DNA from: Shewanella chilikensis
GTDB lineage: Bacteria; Pseudomonadota; Gammaproteobacteria; Enterobacterales; Shewanellaceae
Assembly (NCBI RefSeq): GCF_002836945.1
Contig: NZ_NIJM01000035.1
Span: forward strand, 1-43,225
Length of the DNA: 43,225 nt
Direction of reading: 5' to 3'
Shown here in pieces: positions 18,493 through 27,243 of the stretch. A program made the position numbers and the translations under genes. Position 1 is the first letter of the stretch. The number at the start of each line of letters is the position of its first letter. The notes beneath the pieces are model-generated. The model was not told the DNA's origin and made no database searches. It saw nothing but the letters and a program-made list of their open reading frames with translations.

Positions 18493-18796
18493 CGAAGGGA
18501 CCACCCCCAATTATGGTCTCAGGCTCAAAAATAAAGACAAAGACAAGAACAAGAAAAAGAACAAAGTCAAGGAAGATGAGCACCAGGAAGACGATGGCGT
18601 GCATCCATCTTTGGTGCGAATGCGCCCGCCCGTGGCAGTGCCCTGTTTTCGCCCATCCGATAATATGATTAACAAATTCCCCGGCTCCCGGGAGGACTTG
18701 GAAAGGCACTATGCCAATCAGCTCAAACATCAAGAGGCCGGTCTCAATGACCTGACCCTGGCCGAATATCTTGAGAATCGTTAACGCTATCGCGAC

Positions 18797-19228
18797 ATGC
18801 AGCGCGGCGATGCCCACCTTAGCCAAAAGAAATTCAGAGAGACATTTAAGGAAGAAACGACTGGGTCATTGTTTGAGTCATACCAGAAAAACCTGACTGA
18901 GAGGGAGCTTAAAGATATTGAGTTCCTGGAATCATTGGAGCGGCGAGCTGAAAAGCGGGCAACGGAAATCATGCAGGATTTGGCGGCGCTGCACGACCCG
19001 GATATGGTGGCGGCCGGCTACGGCGATAACATCAGTCGTATGGGTAACAGCCGGGTCAACTCCTCCATTGGTAGCCAATGGGCCCAACGGCCCAAGGGGC
19101 AAACAGGCGCTAAAAGCCGTGTGGCGCAACTTGACGAGGCGATGGAAAAAGCCCTGCAACGTTATGGCCCGGAAGCGGCGCAAAAGATTAAACTTCAGGT
19201 GCAGCTCAAGCGCTGCCCGGTCAATTAG
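18797..19228 (+). CDS. C-terminal fragment of the toxin with HxxD motif (143 residues)
   Basis: This fragment starts at an ATG just after the TAA at 18782 and has no good ribosome-binding site. It holds the catalytic-type motif HDPD and the conserved NSRVNSSIGSQW block of type 15 toxin domains. The front of that domain (GLNDLTLAEYLENR) lies on the other side of the stop, so an active nuclease is unlikely from this fragment alone. Confidence 0.6.
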   Translation: MQRGDAHLSQKKFRETFKEETTGSLFESYQKNLTERELKDIEFLESLERRAEKRATEIMQDLAALHDPDMVAAGYGDNISRMGNSRVNSSIGSQWAQRPKGQTGAKSRVAQLDEAMEKALQRYGPEAAQKIKLQVQLKRCPVN

Positions 19229-19240
19229 AGTGAGGAAGAG

Positions 19241-19957
19241 ATGGACACACCGGAATACAGTGAAGAAGTTACGGAAAAACTCCAGTTTTTTATGTCTTAT
19301 TTTGTCGAGCGTAAGTTCGGCGAGCCTTGCTATCAACGCTTTCCAACCCCCGAGGAGCTGGCGCGCTATCGCGGAGTACTGCCGGACTTGTTACTGGCGA
19401 TATGGGAAACGGTCGGCTTTTCGGCCTATGCTGACGGCGGCCTCTGGTTGGTGAACCCGGCAGACTATGAAGATGTCCTGGAGCGAATACTGGAGCCGAC
19501 TGTATTTATTGAACAGGATATCTACCATGTGATTGCCCGCAATGCCTGGGGTGACTTGATACTCTGGGGTGAAAAGGGTGGTAACAACCTTAAGGTGAGG
19601 TCATCCGTACAGTGGATTAACACCAGCGCCACCAATGCACCAGAACAGATTGCTGCGGGCAAAGCCAATGAAGCCATACGCTGGTGCCTTTGTATGACAC
19701 AAAAGAGCTTTTTGGAATCTAAAGACGAAAAGGATAAGCCCATGCTTGAGAGGGCCATCGCCAAGCTGGGAAAATTGGCCGAGGATGAAATGTACGGCTT
19801 TGTCCCATTTTTATTTATGGGCGGTAAAAGCCACTTGGGGAATCTGCAAAAGGTGAATATTCACACCCACCTGAACCTGATAGCCGATATGGGTGAATTT
19901 GAGGTGATTGACTTTGCCGGCATGACCCGGGCTGCTATTGATAAGTTCGGCGCCTGA
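19241..19957 (+). CDS. GAD-like/DUF1851 immunity protein for the type 15 toxin
   Basis: The 238-residue cytosolic protein has a GAD-like N-terminal half (about 5-100: FGEPCYQRFPTPEELARYRGVLPDLLLAIWETVGFSAYADGGLWLVNP) and a DUF1851-type C-terminal half (about 165-220: GFVPFLFMGG...VNIHTHLNLIADMG). Immunity proteins of Ntox15 DNases such as Agrobacterium Tdi1 have this pair of domains. It lies 12 bases after the toxin with GAGGAAG before its ATG. The frame is intact, so immunity has outlived the toxin. It would protect against an incoming sister-cell toxin by blocking its active site. Confidence 0.8.
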   Translation: MDTPEYSEEVTEKLQFFMSYFVERKFGEPCYQRFPTPEELARYRGVLPDLLLAIWETVGFSAYADGGLWLVNPADYEDVLERILEPTVFIEQDIYHVIARNAWGDLILWGEKGGNNLKVRSSVQWINTSATNAPEQIAAGKANEAIRWCLCMTQKSFLESKDEKDKPMLERAIAKLGKLAEDEMYGFVPFLFMGGKSHLGNLQKVNIHTHLNLIADMGEFEVIDFAGMTRAAIDKFGA

Positions 19958-19976
19958 TAGCGACCATTCTCCCGTA

Positions 19977-20023
19977 CAGCCATGCCTCCGAGTGTCTGAG
20001 TATCAGGGGCTCAGGCATGGCTG
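19977..20023. repeat. 47-base nested palindrome after the immunity gene
   Basis: Arms CAGCCATGCCT (19977-19987) and AGGCATGGCTG (20013-20023) pair perfectly. The interior extends the pairing with GAG/CTC and CTGA/TCAG. No T run follows, so it is not a classic terminator. It could stabilise the mRNA 3' end or mark the edge of a mobile segment. Confidence 0.7.
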
Positions 20024-20650
20024 CTCACTCGCGTTAATCAGGTTGTGCTCTGCAGAGCAGAGTGTTTCCTCCTTAATGTGATGGTCCGCTTCCCTTCTAG
20101 GCAACTATGCTGAGATTGGATTTGGACAGGAAGTAGGCCATCATGTTTATTTAAGTACTTGGTGTAAGCCTGTCTAAAGGCCGCAGAATGATGAAGCGTT
20201 TGTTCCAGGGGCAATGCTGTTGTGACTCAGTTTGGAGGCTTCCTGGTTAATGATAATCTGATGTTGAGCGGTGTTTGTCGTTAGGCTTGTTATGTAGAGA
20301 TGTGAGTGTTGTACTGTTGGTTCCAGGTCTTTGCTGCGAACCATGCCTTGCATCCAGGTTTGCTGGTCGACGCAGGGCACATATTGAACCTGTTCGCAGC
20401 TTCCTTAGATGCGTTCAATACTCACGGAAGTAATATCTCTTATTTGCATGCTTTGCATCCAATCCGGCAAGTTAACTCAGAGTGATGATGGAGCTTGTTA
20501 AAGCCTTTCTTATTCCCAATCCTGAAAATAAAGTTATTTATTAAATAATAAAATACTTATCAATAATTGAAACAATATATGTTCTATATGATTTTCATTT
20601 TCATATTCGTTGTTTATGTTTTAATGATGCATATTCTTTGAGTGTATTTG

Positions 20651-20672
20651 AATTGTGATTTATATCAATCAT
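20651..20672 (+). promoter_or_regulatory. CRP/EtrA (FNR)-like site upstream of the dms cluster
   Basis: TGTGA-TTTATA-TCAAT fits the CRP consensus TGTGA-N6-TCACA in 8 of 10 positions. In the FNR/EtrA register, GTGAT-TTAT-ATCAA fits TTGAT-N4-ATCAA in 9 of 10. In Shewanella, anaerobic DMSO reductase genes depend on CRP with a smaller role for EtrA, so the location is sensible. The site is about 310 bases from the first start codon, so either the leader is long or the site acts from a distance. Confidence 0.55.
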
Positions 20673-20981
20673 GCGATTATCATGCATCTATTTCTTTGTT
20701 GCCTTTTTGTTGCCATGTTTGTTTCGGATTTAATCCTTTTAATTAACGATTTTTATTTTTTTCTTGTTGTTCAAAACGTTATTTTTGGTCAATTTATTGA
20801 CATTTATTGTTTATTATGTGCTTTTGAGTGATCCGCGTCATGTTGTTGTGTTGTTTTATATGTCTATCCCAAATTTAATATGTGGAAATATAACATTTAA
20901 TAATTCGCAAAATAGATGCCTTAGAATTGTGTTTAGGAGAAAGCTGTCTCCTGTTTAAAAAATAGATGATAAGGCCGGAGA

Positions 20982-21944
20982 ATGATTAATTTTATCAATA
21001 AAGGCTGGAACTTTTGCCTATATACACTGAGCGCTGTCTTGTTGCTTTTAACTTCCTTGGTTCAGGCTACCCCGTGGGATAATTTAACTGCAGCTGAACT
21101 TGAACAGCAATTGGCTGAAAAGTTCAGTGAAGGGAAATATTCCCCAAAAGGTGCTGATTCCTGTCTGATGTGCCACAAAAAAGATCCTAAAGTCATGGCC
21201 CTGTTTAAAGGAACCCATGGCGAAATGAACAATAGTCGCTTACCTATGGCCGGGCTGCAGTGTGAGGCTTGCCATGGCCCCATGGGAAAACATAACCGTG
21301 GCGGTAAAGAACCTATGATTAGCTTCGGCCCGGAGTCCAAGCTCTCAGCTGAAAGTCAGAATAGTGTTTGCCTTGATTGTCACCAGAATACGGAACAGAT
21401 GGCTTGGCACAACAGTTTGCATAATCTGGAACAGGTAGCCTGTGCCGATTGCCATCAGGTGCATACCGCTGAAGACCCTATGCTGAATCCTTTACGGATC
21501 AACGAGGCCTGCACCAGCTGCCATACCCGTGCCAAGGCCGATATGAGCAAGCGTTCATCCCACCCTCTCAAGTGGGATCAGATGACCTGTATCGATTGCC
21601 ACAACCCTCATGGTTCCTTGACCGAAAGTGCACTGAAACAGAGCAGTATCAATACCACTTGCTATGAATGTCATGCCGACAAGCGTGGCCCTGTATTGTG
21701 GGAGCATGCTCCTGTGGTGGAAAACTGCGCCAACTGCCACAACGCCCACGGCAGTGTGAACGAAGCCTTGCTGAAAGCCCGGGTACCCCAGTTATGCCAA
21801 CAATGCCATGCCGACGATGGTCATGCCGCGCGGGCGGTATCCCAGAGTGGTATCAGTGCTTTTGGTGCCGGCAAAAGCTGCTTGAACTGCCATAGCCAAA
21901 TCCATGGTTCCAACCATCCCGCCGGCAGTGTGCTGTCCCGTTAA
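20982..21944 (+). CDS. dmsE: Decaheme c-type cytochrome, DmsE/MtrA family
   Basis: The 320-residue periplasmic protein has a Sec signal peptide (about 1-29) and exactly ten CXXCH haem motifs (CLMCH, CEACH, CLDCH, CADCH, CTSCH, CIDCH, CYECH, CANCH, CQQCH, CLNCH). Decaheme MtrA-type cytochromes plug into an outer-membrane barrel and carry electrons from periplasmic donors (CymA) to the cell surface. The following genes (barrel, molybdoenzyme) identify it as the DMSO-respiration version. The ATG follows GGCCGGAGA. It is the first gene of a six-gene cluster. Confidence 0.93.
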   Translation: MINFINKGWNFCLYTLSAVLLLLTSLVQATPWDNLTAAELEQQLAEKFSEGKYSPKGADSCLMCHKKDPKVMALFKGTHGEMNNSRLPMAGLQCEACHGPMGKHNRGGKEPMISFGPESKLSAESQNSVCLDCHQNTEQMAWHNSLHNLEQVACADCHQVHTAEDPMLNPLRINEACTSCHTRAKADMSKRSSHPLKWDQMTCIDCHNPHGSLTESALKQSSINTTCYECHADKRGPVLWEHAPVVENCANCHNAHGSVNEALLKARVPQLCQQCHADDGHAARAVSQSGISAFGAGKSCLNCHSQIHGSNHPAGSVLSR

Positions 21945-21959
21945 TCAGGAGTGTTGAAG

Positions 21960-23954
21960 ATGAGATTTCCTTTGAATCTGTTGACTTTGGCACTGCTGGG
22001 TGCTTCAGGAACTGTTGTGGCTGCAGACTTTGGGGTTAGCCGCGCCAATACAGACAAGGTCAATACTGCCGCGTTTCAATGTCGACAATGTCAGCTGACG
22101 CCAGGCTTGGCCGGTGAGGCTACAGTGAATGCCGGGTACAACGACAGCGATGATATCCACAGCGGTAATGCTTTTGGTGATGATCATGATGGTGTCGTTG
22201 CCAGTGTCGATGCTGCCCTTGGTTACCGCACCGAAAACGGGTATCGCAGCCAACTGCGGGCCCATAATTTGGGTCAGGATAACGGCTTTGTCAGCCTTAA
22301 AAGCGGCCGCCCCGGCCAGTATCAGATGACGCTGGATTATCGCAGTTTGACCCGTTATGAGAACGGCAACGTCGGCACCGGGCTTTGGCATAACCAGGGT
22401 ATGCTGCAACCCGATAATACCCTGCGTTACCTGGATCTGGAACTGGAGCGGCAACAGGCTGGAATAGGCTTTCGCTATGACTTCGGCCAATTGGCCCAAA
22501 TCGGTGACCTGAGCAGCTATGTTCGCTATGACAGAGAGGAAAAACAGGGCCACCGCAGTGCCAGTTTGATGACACCAAGGCCGGTCAACTTCGCTTTGCC
22601 GGTGGATGAGAGCAACGACAAGTTGCGGGCCGGGTTACAGCTCAGCGGCGATGATTGGTTTACTGAATTGGCGTATCAAGGTAGTCAATACAAGAATGAC
22701 ATCAACAACTTAATTCTGCCTTATGCCAGTGATGTTTACAGCGCTGCACCGGACAATCAGGCCCATCAACTGACACTGAACGGTCAGTACCGGCTGAGCA
22801 ACACGGTAATCAGCGGCCGGGCAATTGCCGGACGGATGATCCAGGACGAAGGCTTGATCCAGATGACGGGAAACCCGCTGCAAAGCTGGGATGGTCAGGT
22901 AGATACCCTGGATGCAAACTTGGCCATCAGCAGCTTGGTCAATAGTCGTTTGCGCCTGGGTGGACAATTGGATTACCGCAAGCGCGACAATGATTCTACT
23001 GTTGCCGAATTTGTTCAGCTTGAATTCAATCCCGTCAGTGGCGCTATCCGGCAAAATCCTTTGCTGGATACTGAACGTCATGCTCTGAAACTCAATGCCA
23101 GCTACCGTTTGGCACCGGGTTACCGACTCCAGACAGGTTACGACTTCAAACAGCTTGAGCGCAGCTATGGTGAGCGGGAAGAAACCCGCGACCATAACCT
23201 GTGGGCCAAGCTGGGCATGCAGCTTTTCACTCCGCTGAAGCTTGATCTGAAAGCCAGTTTTGGTGAACGGGATGGCAGCCGCTATGAGGCGGCCGAGCTG
23301 ACCTCCAGTGAAACCCAGAGCCTGTTGCGTAAGTATCACTTGGCTGATCGACGCCGGACCGCAATGGAACTTGGGTTGCAGTACACACCGCTGAGCTGGA
23401 TGACGCTTGACCTGAACAGTCACTATGCCTTTGATGATTATCAAGAAACAGTCATTGGTCTTACTGAATCCCGCGATTATGGCTATGACCTGAACCTGAC
23501 AATGCAGTTGAGCAAACAACTGAGTGTTTACGGTTTCGTCGGCCAGCAGTGGATCGCATCGAAACAGAGTGGCGACCAAAGCGCGACTTGGTACAGCGAC
23601 ATTGATGACAGCTTTATTAACCTAGGGGCAGGCATCGCCTACAGCGGTTTGCTGGACGAGCGCCTGACCTTGGGGGCTGACTATCAATTTGCCGATTCAG
23701 AGGGGGAAACCTGTATTGGAAGCGCTCAGTACGATGACTATTACAGTTTTAACCACAGTGTTGAGCTATACGGCCGCTACCACTTGAATGATGCCATGGC
23801 TCTGAAAGTGTCGTACCGGTACGAGCGTTACTTCGATACCGATGGCAGCGATGTCGGTATTGATGCCGTCACCGGCCTGACTACTTTGGGCGTATTGAAT
23901 CATAACTATAACGCCCACCAGCTGATGTTCTCTTTCAGCTACCTGTTGCCTTGA
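21960..23954 (+). CDS. dmsF: Outer membrane beta-barrel, DmsF/MtrB family
   Basis: The start at ATG 21960 is preferred over a GTG at 21951 because AGGAG then sits 8 bases upstream. The 664-residue protein has a signal peptide (about 1-21), then C41-x-x-C44 (CRQC), the conserved CxxC of MtrB-like porins, and a long run of alternating strands with aromatic ends, closing in FSFSYLLP. It forms the sheath that holds the decaheme cytochrome across the outer membrane. The start lies 15 bases past the dmsE stop, so they are co-translated. Confidence 0.9.
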   Translation: MRFPLNLLTLALLGASGTVVAADFGVSRANTDKVNTAAFQCRQCQLTPGLAGEATVNAGYNDSDDIHSGNAFGDDHDGVVASVDAALGYRTENGYRSQLRAHNLGQDNGFVSLKSGRPGQYQMTLDYRSLTRYENGNVGTGLWHNQGMLQPDNTLRYLDLELERQQAGIGFRYDFGQLAQIGDLSSYVRYDREEKQGHRSASLMTPRPVNFALPVDESNDKLRAGLQLSGDDWFTELAYQGSQYKNDINNLILPYASDVYSAAPDNQAHQLTLNGQYRLSNTVISGRAIAGRMIQDEGLIQMTGNPLQSWDGQVDTLDANLAISSLVNSRLRLGGQLDYRKRDNDSTVAEFVQLEFNPVSGAIRQNPLLDTERHALKLNASYRLAPGYRLQTGYDFKQLERSYGEREETRDHNLWAKLGMQLFTPLKLDLKASFGERDGSRYEAAELTSSETQSLLRKYHLADRRRTAMELGLQYTPLSWMTLDLNSHYAFDDYQETVIGLTESRDYGYDLNLTMQLSKQLSVYGFVGQQWIASKQSGDQSATWYSDIDDSFINLGAGIAYSGLLDERLTLGADYQFADSEGETCIGSAQYDDYYSFNHSVELYGRYHLNDAMALKVSYRYERYFDTDGSDVGIDAVTGLTTLGVLNHNYNAHQLMFSFSYLLP

Positions 23955-23982
23955 GCAAACTTAAATCGTGAGGATAAATATA

Positions 23983-26499
23983 ATGGAACGCAGAAGTTTC
24001 TTGAAAATGAGTGCCGCCCTGGGTTGCGCTGCAACAGTGTCTGGCTGTAATTCCAGCTCTGATGACGCCAATGTTGTCCCGCCAAAGCCACCTGTCAGTG
24101 AAGAGCAGATCAACTGGTCATCCTGCTTGGTTAACTGTGGCTCCAACTGTCCGATTAAAGTGTTCAGTCGTGATGGCATTATTACCCGGGTAGAAACAGA
24201 TCATGAGGTAGAAGATGTCTACGGTCTTCATCAAATTCGTGCCTGTGCCCGTGGTCGTTCGTTGCGCCAACGTGCATATGCACCGGATCGCCTGAAAACA
24301 CCAATGAAGCGAGTGGGTGAAAGGGGAGAAGCCAAGTTTGTTCCGATCACTTGGGATGAAGCAACTCAAACCATCGCAGATAATTTGCAGCGGGTGATTA
24401 ACCAATATGGTAACAAGGCTGTATTCCGTAGCTATGGCTCAGGCGCTTATTATGGTTTTGCTTCCAATGCCTGTTTTAACCGTTTGTTTAACCTGGTAGG
24501 TGGTTGCCTTAACGCTTATGGCAACTACTCTTGGGCTCAGCAGATGGAAGCGGCCAAACACACTTTCGGGACCGGAAGTACTCAAGGCTCGTCGACCATA
24601 ACTCTGGAACACAGTGACTTTTTCATGGGCTTTGGTTACAACCCCAGTGAAATTCGTCAATCCGGATCGGGTGAAGGGTACGACTACCTGCAGGCCTTGA
24701 TGAAGAATAATGGCCTTAAAGTGGTGATGATAGATCCTCGCTATACCGACTCTATGTTGGGCAAAGAGTCCATGTGGTTGCCTATTCGTCCCGGAACCGA
24801 TGCAGCGTTTGCCGAAGCTGTTGCTTTCGAGATGATCAGCACTGGTTGGGTAGATGCCAATTCACTTGGTTTTATCAATGAATATGCAGTGGGGTATGAC
24901 GCGGCCTCCATTGAGAAACAAAAAGCATTGTTCGCTGCCAGTGGAGATGCCAGGAAGCAAGAATATGCGGCCTGTATGGACAGCAGCGATAACTACCATG
25001 ATTACATCATGGGGGTTGGTAAGTTTGCCGCTCAAGGCGCGCGCACGCCTGAATGGGCCGAGAAAATTACCGGCATCAGCGCTGCTTATATCCGTCAGGT
25101 GGCCGAAGATCTGATGAATGCCAAGGCTCCCTATATCGTGGCCGGCGCCGGGGTTAACCGCCAGGCCAACGGTGAACAGAGCATGCGTGCCCTGTATATG
25201 CTTTCTGTACTGACAGGTAAGCTGGGTACTCTGGGGGCGTCCAATGGTGAACTGCCTTATATGAGCAGCATGTCACGTGCTGGTATTCCCACGGGTTCCA
25301 ACCCGGTTAAGGAAGCTATCTCCTTCTTTACTTGGACCGAAGCGATTGAAAACGGTGAGAATTTTACCGCACGCACTCACGGTATTCGCGGAACTGCGGA
25401 TCCTGATGAGAAACTGGGCAGCAATATTCACTTTGTGTTCAGTGCCTCGGATAGTTCTTTGCTGAACCAGCACGCTGAAATCAATAACACAGCGCGTATT
25501 TTACGTGATGCTGAAGACTTGTTTATCGTTTCCTGCGATTGCTGGATGACTCCAGGGGCCAAGTTTGCCGATATCATACTGCCCGATACCAGTTGGCTGG
25601 AGTCCAATGACTTGGTGAATGACTCATATGCCTCAGGTTCGCTTGGGTATTTGACCGCCATGTCTGCTGCAGTAAAACCTATGTGGGATTGCAAGTCCAT
25701 GTATGAAGCCGCTGCCATGATCGCAGAGAAAATGGGTGTTGGTCAGCTGTTCACTGAAGGCAAAACCGAAGCTGATTGGTTGGAAGAACTTTATCAGAAA
25801 ACCAAGAGTGCCAGCGCTAACCTAGGTGTCAGTCCGGCATTCCCAGCCAGCTATAAAGAAGCCCAGAAGATAGGGGTATTCCGCAAGAATATGGGTGACA
25901 AATATGTTGCTTTGGATAGCTATGTCAATGGTGGTAAAGCGCTATCTACGCCTTCAGGCAAGATAGAGATCTATTCTGCAGAGCTGGCTTGGCGCGCCAA
26001 AAACTGGGAGCAGAACAAGGTAAAAGGTGACTCCATTACAGCCATTCCTCAGTACACGGTGACTTGGGATGGTTATGAGGATCAGGACGCCATAGATGCA
26101 GGCTTCCCGCTGCAACTTGCCGGTTATCACACCAAGGGGCGCACCCACTCCAGCTACCACAACGTGCCTTGGTTACGTGAGGCTGTGGAAGATGCCGTGT
26201 GGATTAACCCCATCGACGCTGCCGCCTATCAGTTGACAGCCGGTGATGTGGTCGAGATGTACAACGAGCGGGGATCCATTGAGGTCAAGGTTCGGGTCAC
26301 TCCTCGAGTGGCGCCAGGCGTTGTGGCATTGGGGCAAGGGGCCTGGTACCTGGCTGATGCCAACGGCCGTATTGGACTGTCCGGAAAAGTGATCGATGTC
26401 GGTGGGGCCATCAATACTCTGACTCGTTATATCCCAAGCCCGGTGGCCAAGGGGAACCCTCAACACACCAACCGTGTTCAGCTCATCAAAAAAGCGTAA
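23983..26499 (+). CDS. dmsA: DMSO reductase-type molybdopterin enzyme, DmsA
   Basis: The 838-residue catalytic subunit starts with a Tat signal (MERRSFLKM) followed by a lipobox VSGC22, so it is a Tat-exported lipoprotein, in line with a surface location. An N-terminal [4Fe-4S] site is formed by C48, C52, C56 and C88 (spacing 3-3-31, with ACARGRS after it). S183 in GNYSWAQ is the likely molybdenum ligand, which places it with DMSO/TMAO-type enzymes, not nitrate reductases (Cys or Asp). The C-terminal cofactor-binding domain begins near residue 705 (QLAGYHTKGRTHSSYHNVPWLRE). It reduces DMSO to dimethyl sulfide with bis-MGD. GAGGAT precedes the ATG. Confidence 0.93.
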   Translation: MERRSFLKMSAALGCAATVSGCNSSSDDANVVPPKPPVSEEQINWSSCLVNCGSNCPIKVFSRDGIITRVETDHEVEDVYGLHQIRACARGRSLRQRAYAPDRLKTPMKRVGERGEAKFVPITWDEATQTIADNLQRVINQYGNKAVFRSYGSGAYYGFASNACFNRLFNLVGGCLNAYGNYSWAQQMEAAKHTFGTGSTQGSSTITLEHSDFFMGFGYNPSEIRQSGSGEGYDYLQALMKNNGLKVVMIDPRYTDSMLGKESMWLPIRPGTDAAFAEAVAFEMISTGWVDANSLGFINEYAVGYDAASIEKQKALFAASGDARKQEYAACMDSSDNYHDYIMGVGKFAAQGARTPEWAEKITGISAAYIRQVAEDLMNAKAPYIVAGAGVNRQANGEQSMRALYMLSVLTGKLGTLGASNGELPYMSSMSRAGIPTGSNPVKEAISFFTWTEAIENGENFTARTHGIRGTADPDEKLGSNIHFVFSASDSSLLNQHAEINNTARILRDAEDLFIVSCDCWMTPGAKFADIILPDTSWLESNDLVNDSYASGSLGYLTAMSAAVKPMWDCKSMYEAAAMIAEKMGVGQLFTEGKTEADWLEELYQKTKSASANLGVSPAFPASYKEAQKIGVFRKNMGDKYVALDSYVNGGKALSTPSGKIEIYSAELAWRAKNWEQNKVKGDSITAIPQYTVTWDGYEDQDAIDAGFPLQLAGYHTKGRTHSSYHNVPWLREAVEDAVWINPIDAAAYQLTAGDVVEMYNERGSIEVKVRVTPRVAPGVVALGQGAWYLADANGRIGLSGKVIDVGGAINTLTRYIPSPVAKGNPQHTNRVQLIKKA

Positions 26500-26513
26500 G
26501 GGAGCACTTGTAA

Positions 26514-27194
26514 ATGAATCAATCTACTCAATACGGCTTTTATGTCGATACCACCAAGTGCACTGGTTGCAAGGCCTGTCATGTATCTTGCAAAGACCGT
26601 CAGGGGGATTTGCTGCGCGCCAATAATAAACCTTTGGCAAACGGCGTCCCCAGCCTGAAAGGCGTTACCTGGCGCCGGGTTTATGAATATTGTGGTGGTA
26701 GCTGGTCTGTGGATCCCAATACCCAGACCTATAGTCAGGATGTATTTGCTTATTATATGTCCATTGGCTGTAACCATTGCAGTGAACCTGTGTGCGTCAA
26801 AGCCTGTCCAACCGGTGCTATGCACAAGCGTCGTGAAGATGGTTTGGTACATGTCGAAGAGTCTCTGTGTATTGGCTGTGAAAGCTGTGCCAGAGCTTGT
26901 CCGTATGACGCACCACAGATAGACAGAGAGCGTAAAGTGATGACCAAATGCGATGGTTGTCATGAACGCTTGGCTGAAGGGCGCCAACCTGTCTGCGTTG
27001 AGTCCTGCCCAATGCGAGCGCTGGACTTTGATACCATGGACAACTTGCGCGCCAAGTATGGTGACGGTGATGGTCATATCGCCCCCTTGCCCAGTGAATC
27101 GATTACTTCCCCTAACCTGATCATTAAGGCAAACCGCCATGGTCAACCTGCGGGAAGTGGTGCCGGCAAGGTGCTTAACCCTACTGAGGTGTAA
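26514..27194 (+). CDS. dmsB: DmsB, four-cluster ferredoxin-like subunit
   Basis: The 226-residue electron-transfer subunit binds four [4Fe-4S] clusters. The cysteine groups are C16-x2-C19-x2-C22-x3-C26 (CTGCKACHVSC), CNHCSEPVCVKACPTGA, CIGCESCARACPYDAP and CDGCHERLAEGRQPVCVESCP. It passes electrons to DmsA and has no signal peptide of its own, so it must be exported with DmsA through Tat. There is no DmsC membrane anchor in the cluster; in Shewanella electrons come through DmsE/DmsF instead. The ATG lies 14 bases after the dmsA stop with AAGGGAG before it. Confidence 0.93.
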   Translation: MNQSTQYGFYVDTTKCTGCKACHVSCKDRQGDLLRANNKPLANGVPSLKGVTWRRVYEYCGGSWSVDPNTQTYSQDVFAYYMSIGCNHCSEPVCVKACPTGAMHKRREDGLVHVEESLCIGCESCARACPYDAPQIDRERKVMTKCDGCHERLAEGRQPVCVESCPMRALDFDTMDNLRAKYGDGDGHIAPLPSESITSPNLIIKANRHGQPAGSGAGKVLNPTEV

Positions 27195-27198
27195 CTGG

Positions 27199-27230
27199 AA
27201 AACAGGCGCCCATGGGCGCCTGTTTTGTCC
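27199..27230 (+). terminator. Perfect hairpin between dmsB and dmsG
   Basis: A 28-base perfect palindrome (27199-27226) starts with AAAACAGGCGCCC and ends in TTTT. It looks like an intrinsic terminator or RNA-stability element inside the cluster and would lower expression of the two downstream genes relative to dmsAB. Confidence 0.75.
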
Positions 27231-27243
27231 ATCAGGAGATAAG

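Larger units (their letters stand above)
17065..19228 (+). pseudogene. Broken polymorphic toxin, type 15 (HxxD DNase family)
   Basis: Three open frames join into one toxin of about 720 residues. Lesion 1: the best start, ATG at 17065 with AAGGAGAG upstream, is followed at once by TGA, then stays open (SARLASIHEL-YLSDAP). Lesion 2: near the C5 run around 18482 the frame shifts; the first frame ends at 18492, while the other continues with a Lys/Asp-rich linker. Lesion 3: an in-frame TAA at 18782 splits EYLENR-RYRDMQR, where homologues usually have Glu (GAA to TAA). The C-terminal part matches the type 15 toxin domain (Ntox15, as in Agrobacterium Tde1): GLNDLTLAEYLENR, then ALHDPD with the HxxD motif, then NSRVNSSIGSQW. 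The N-terminal part has a helical region and a Gly-rich hydrophobic segment. An intact immunity gene follows after 12 bases. Confidence 0.8.
19958..20981. other. Gene-free region, AT-rich in its second half
   Basis: About 1 kb without a supportable gene lies between the immunity gene and the dms cluster. The first half has near-normal base composition and starts with a long palindrome (19977-20023). From about 20510 to 20960 the sequence is strongly AT-rich (runs such as TTATTTATTAAATAATAAAATA), as expected for a silenced or regulated promoter region. The two short frames here use non-ATG starts or unusual composition and are not called. Confidence 0.6.

Noticed and set aside
20174..20380. 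68-codon minus frame after the immunity gene
   Set aside because: No ribosome-binding site, no recognisable family, and it lies in a gene-free stretch.
20764..20958. 64-codon frame in the AT-rich region
   Set aside because: It starts at TTG, has no ribosome-binding site, and AT-rich DNA commonly gives hydrophobic random frames.
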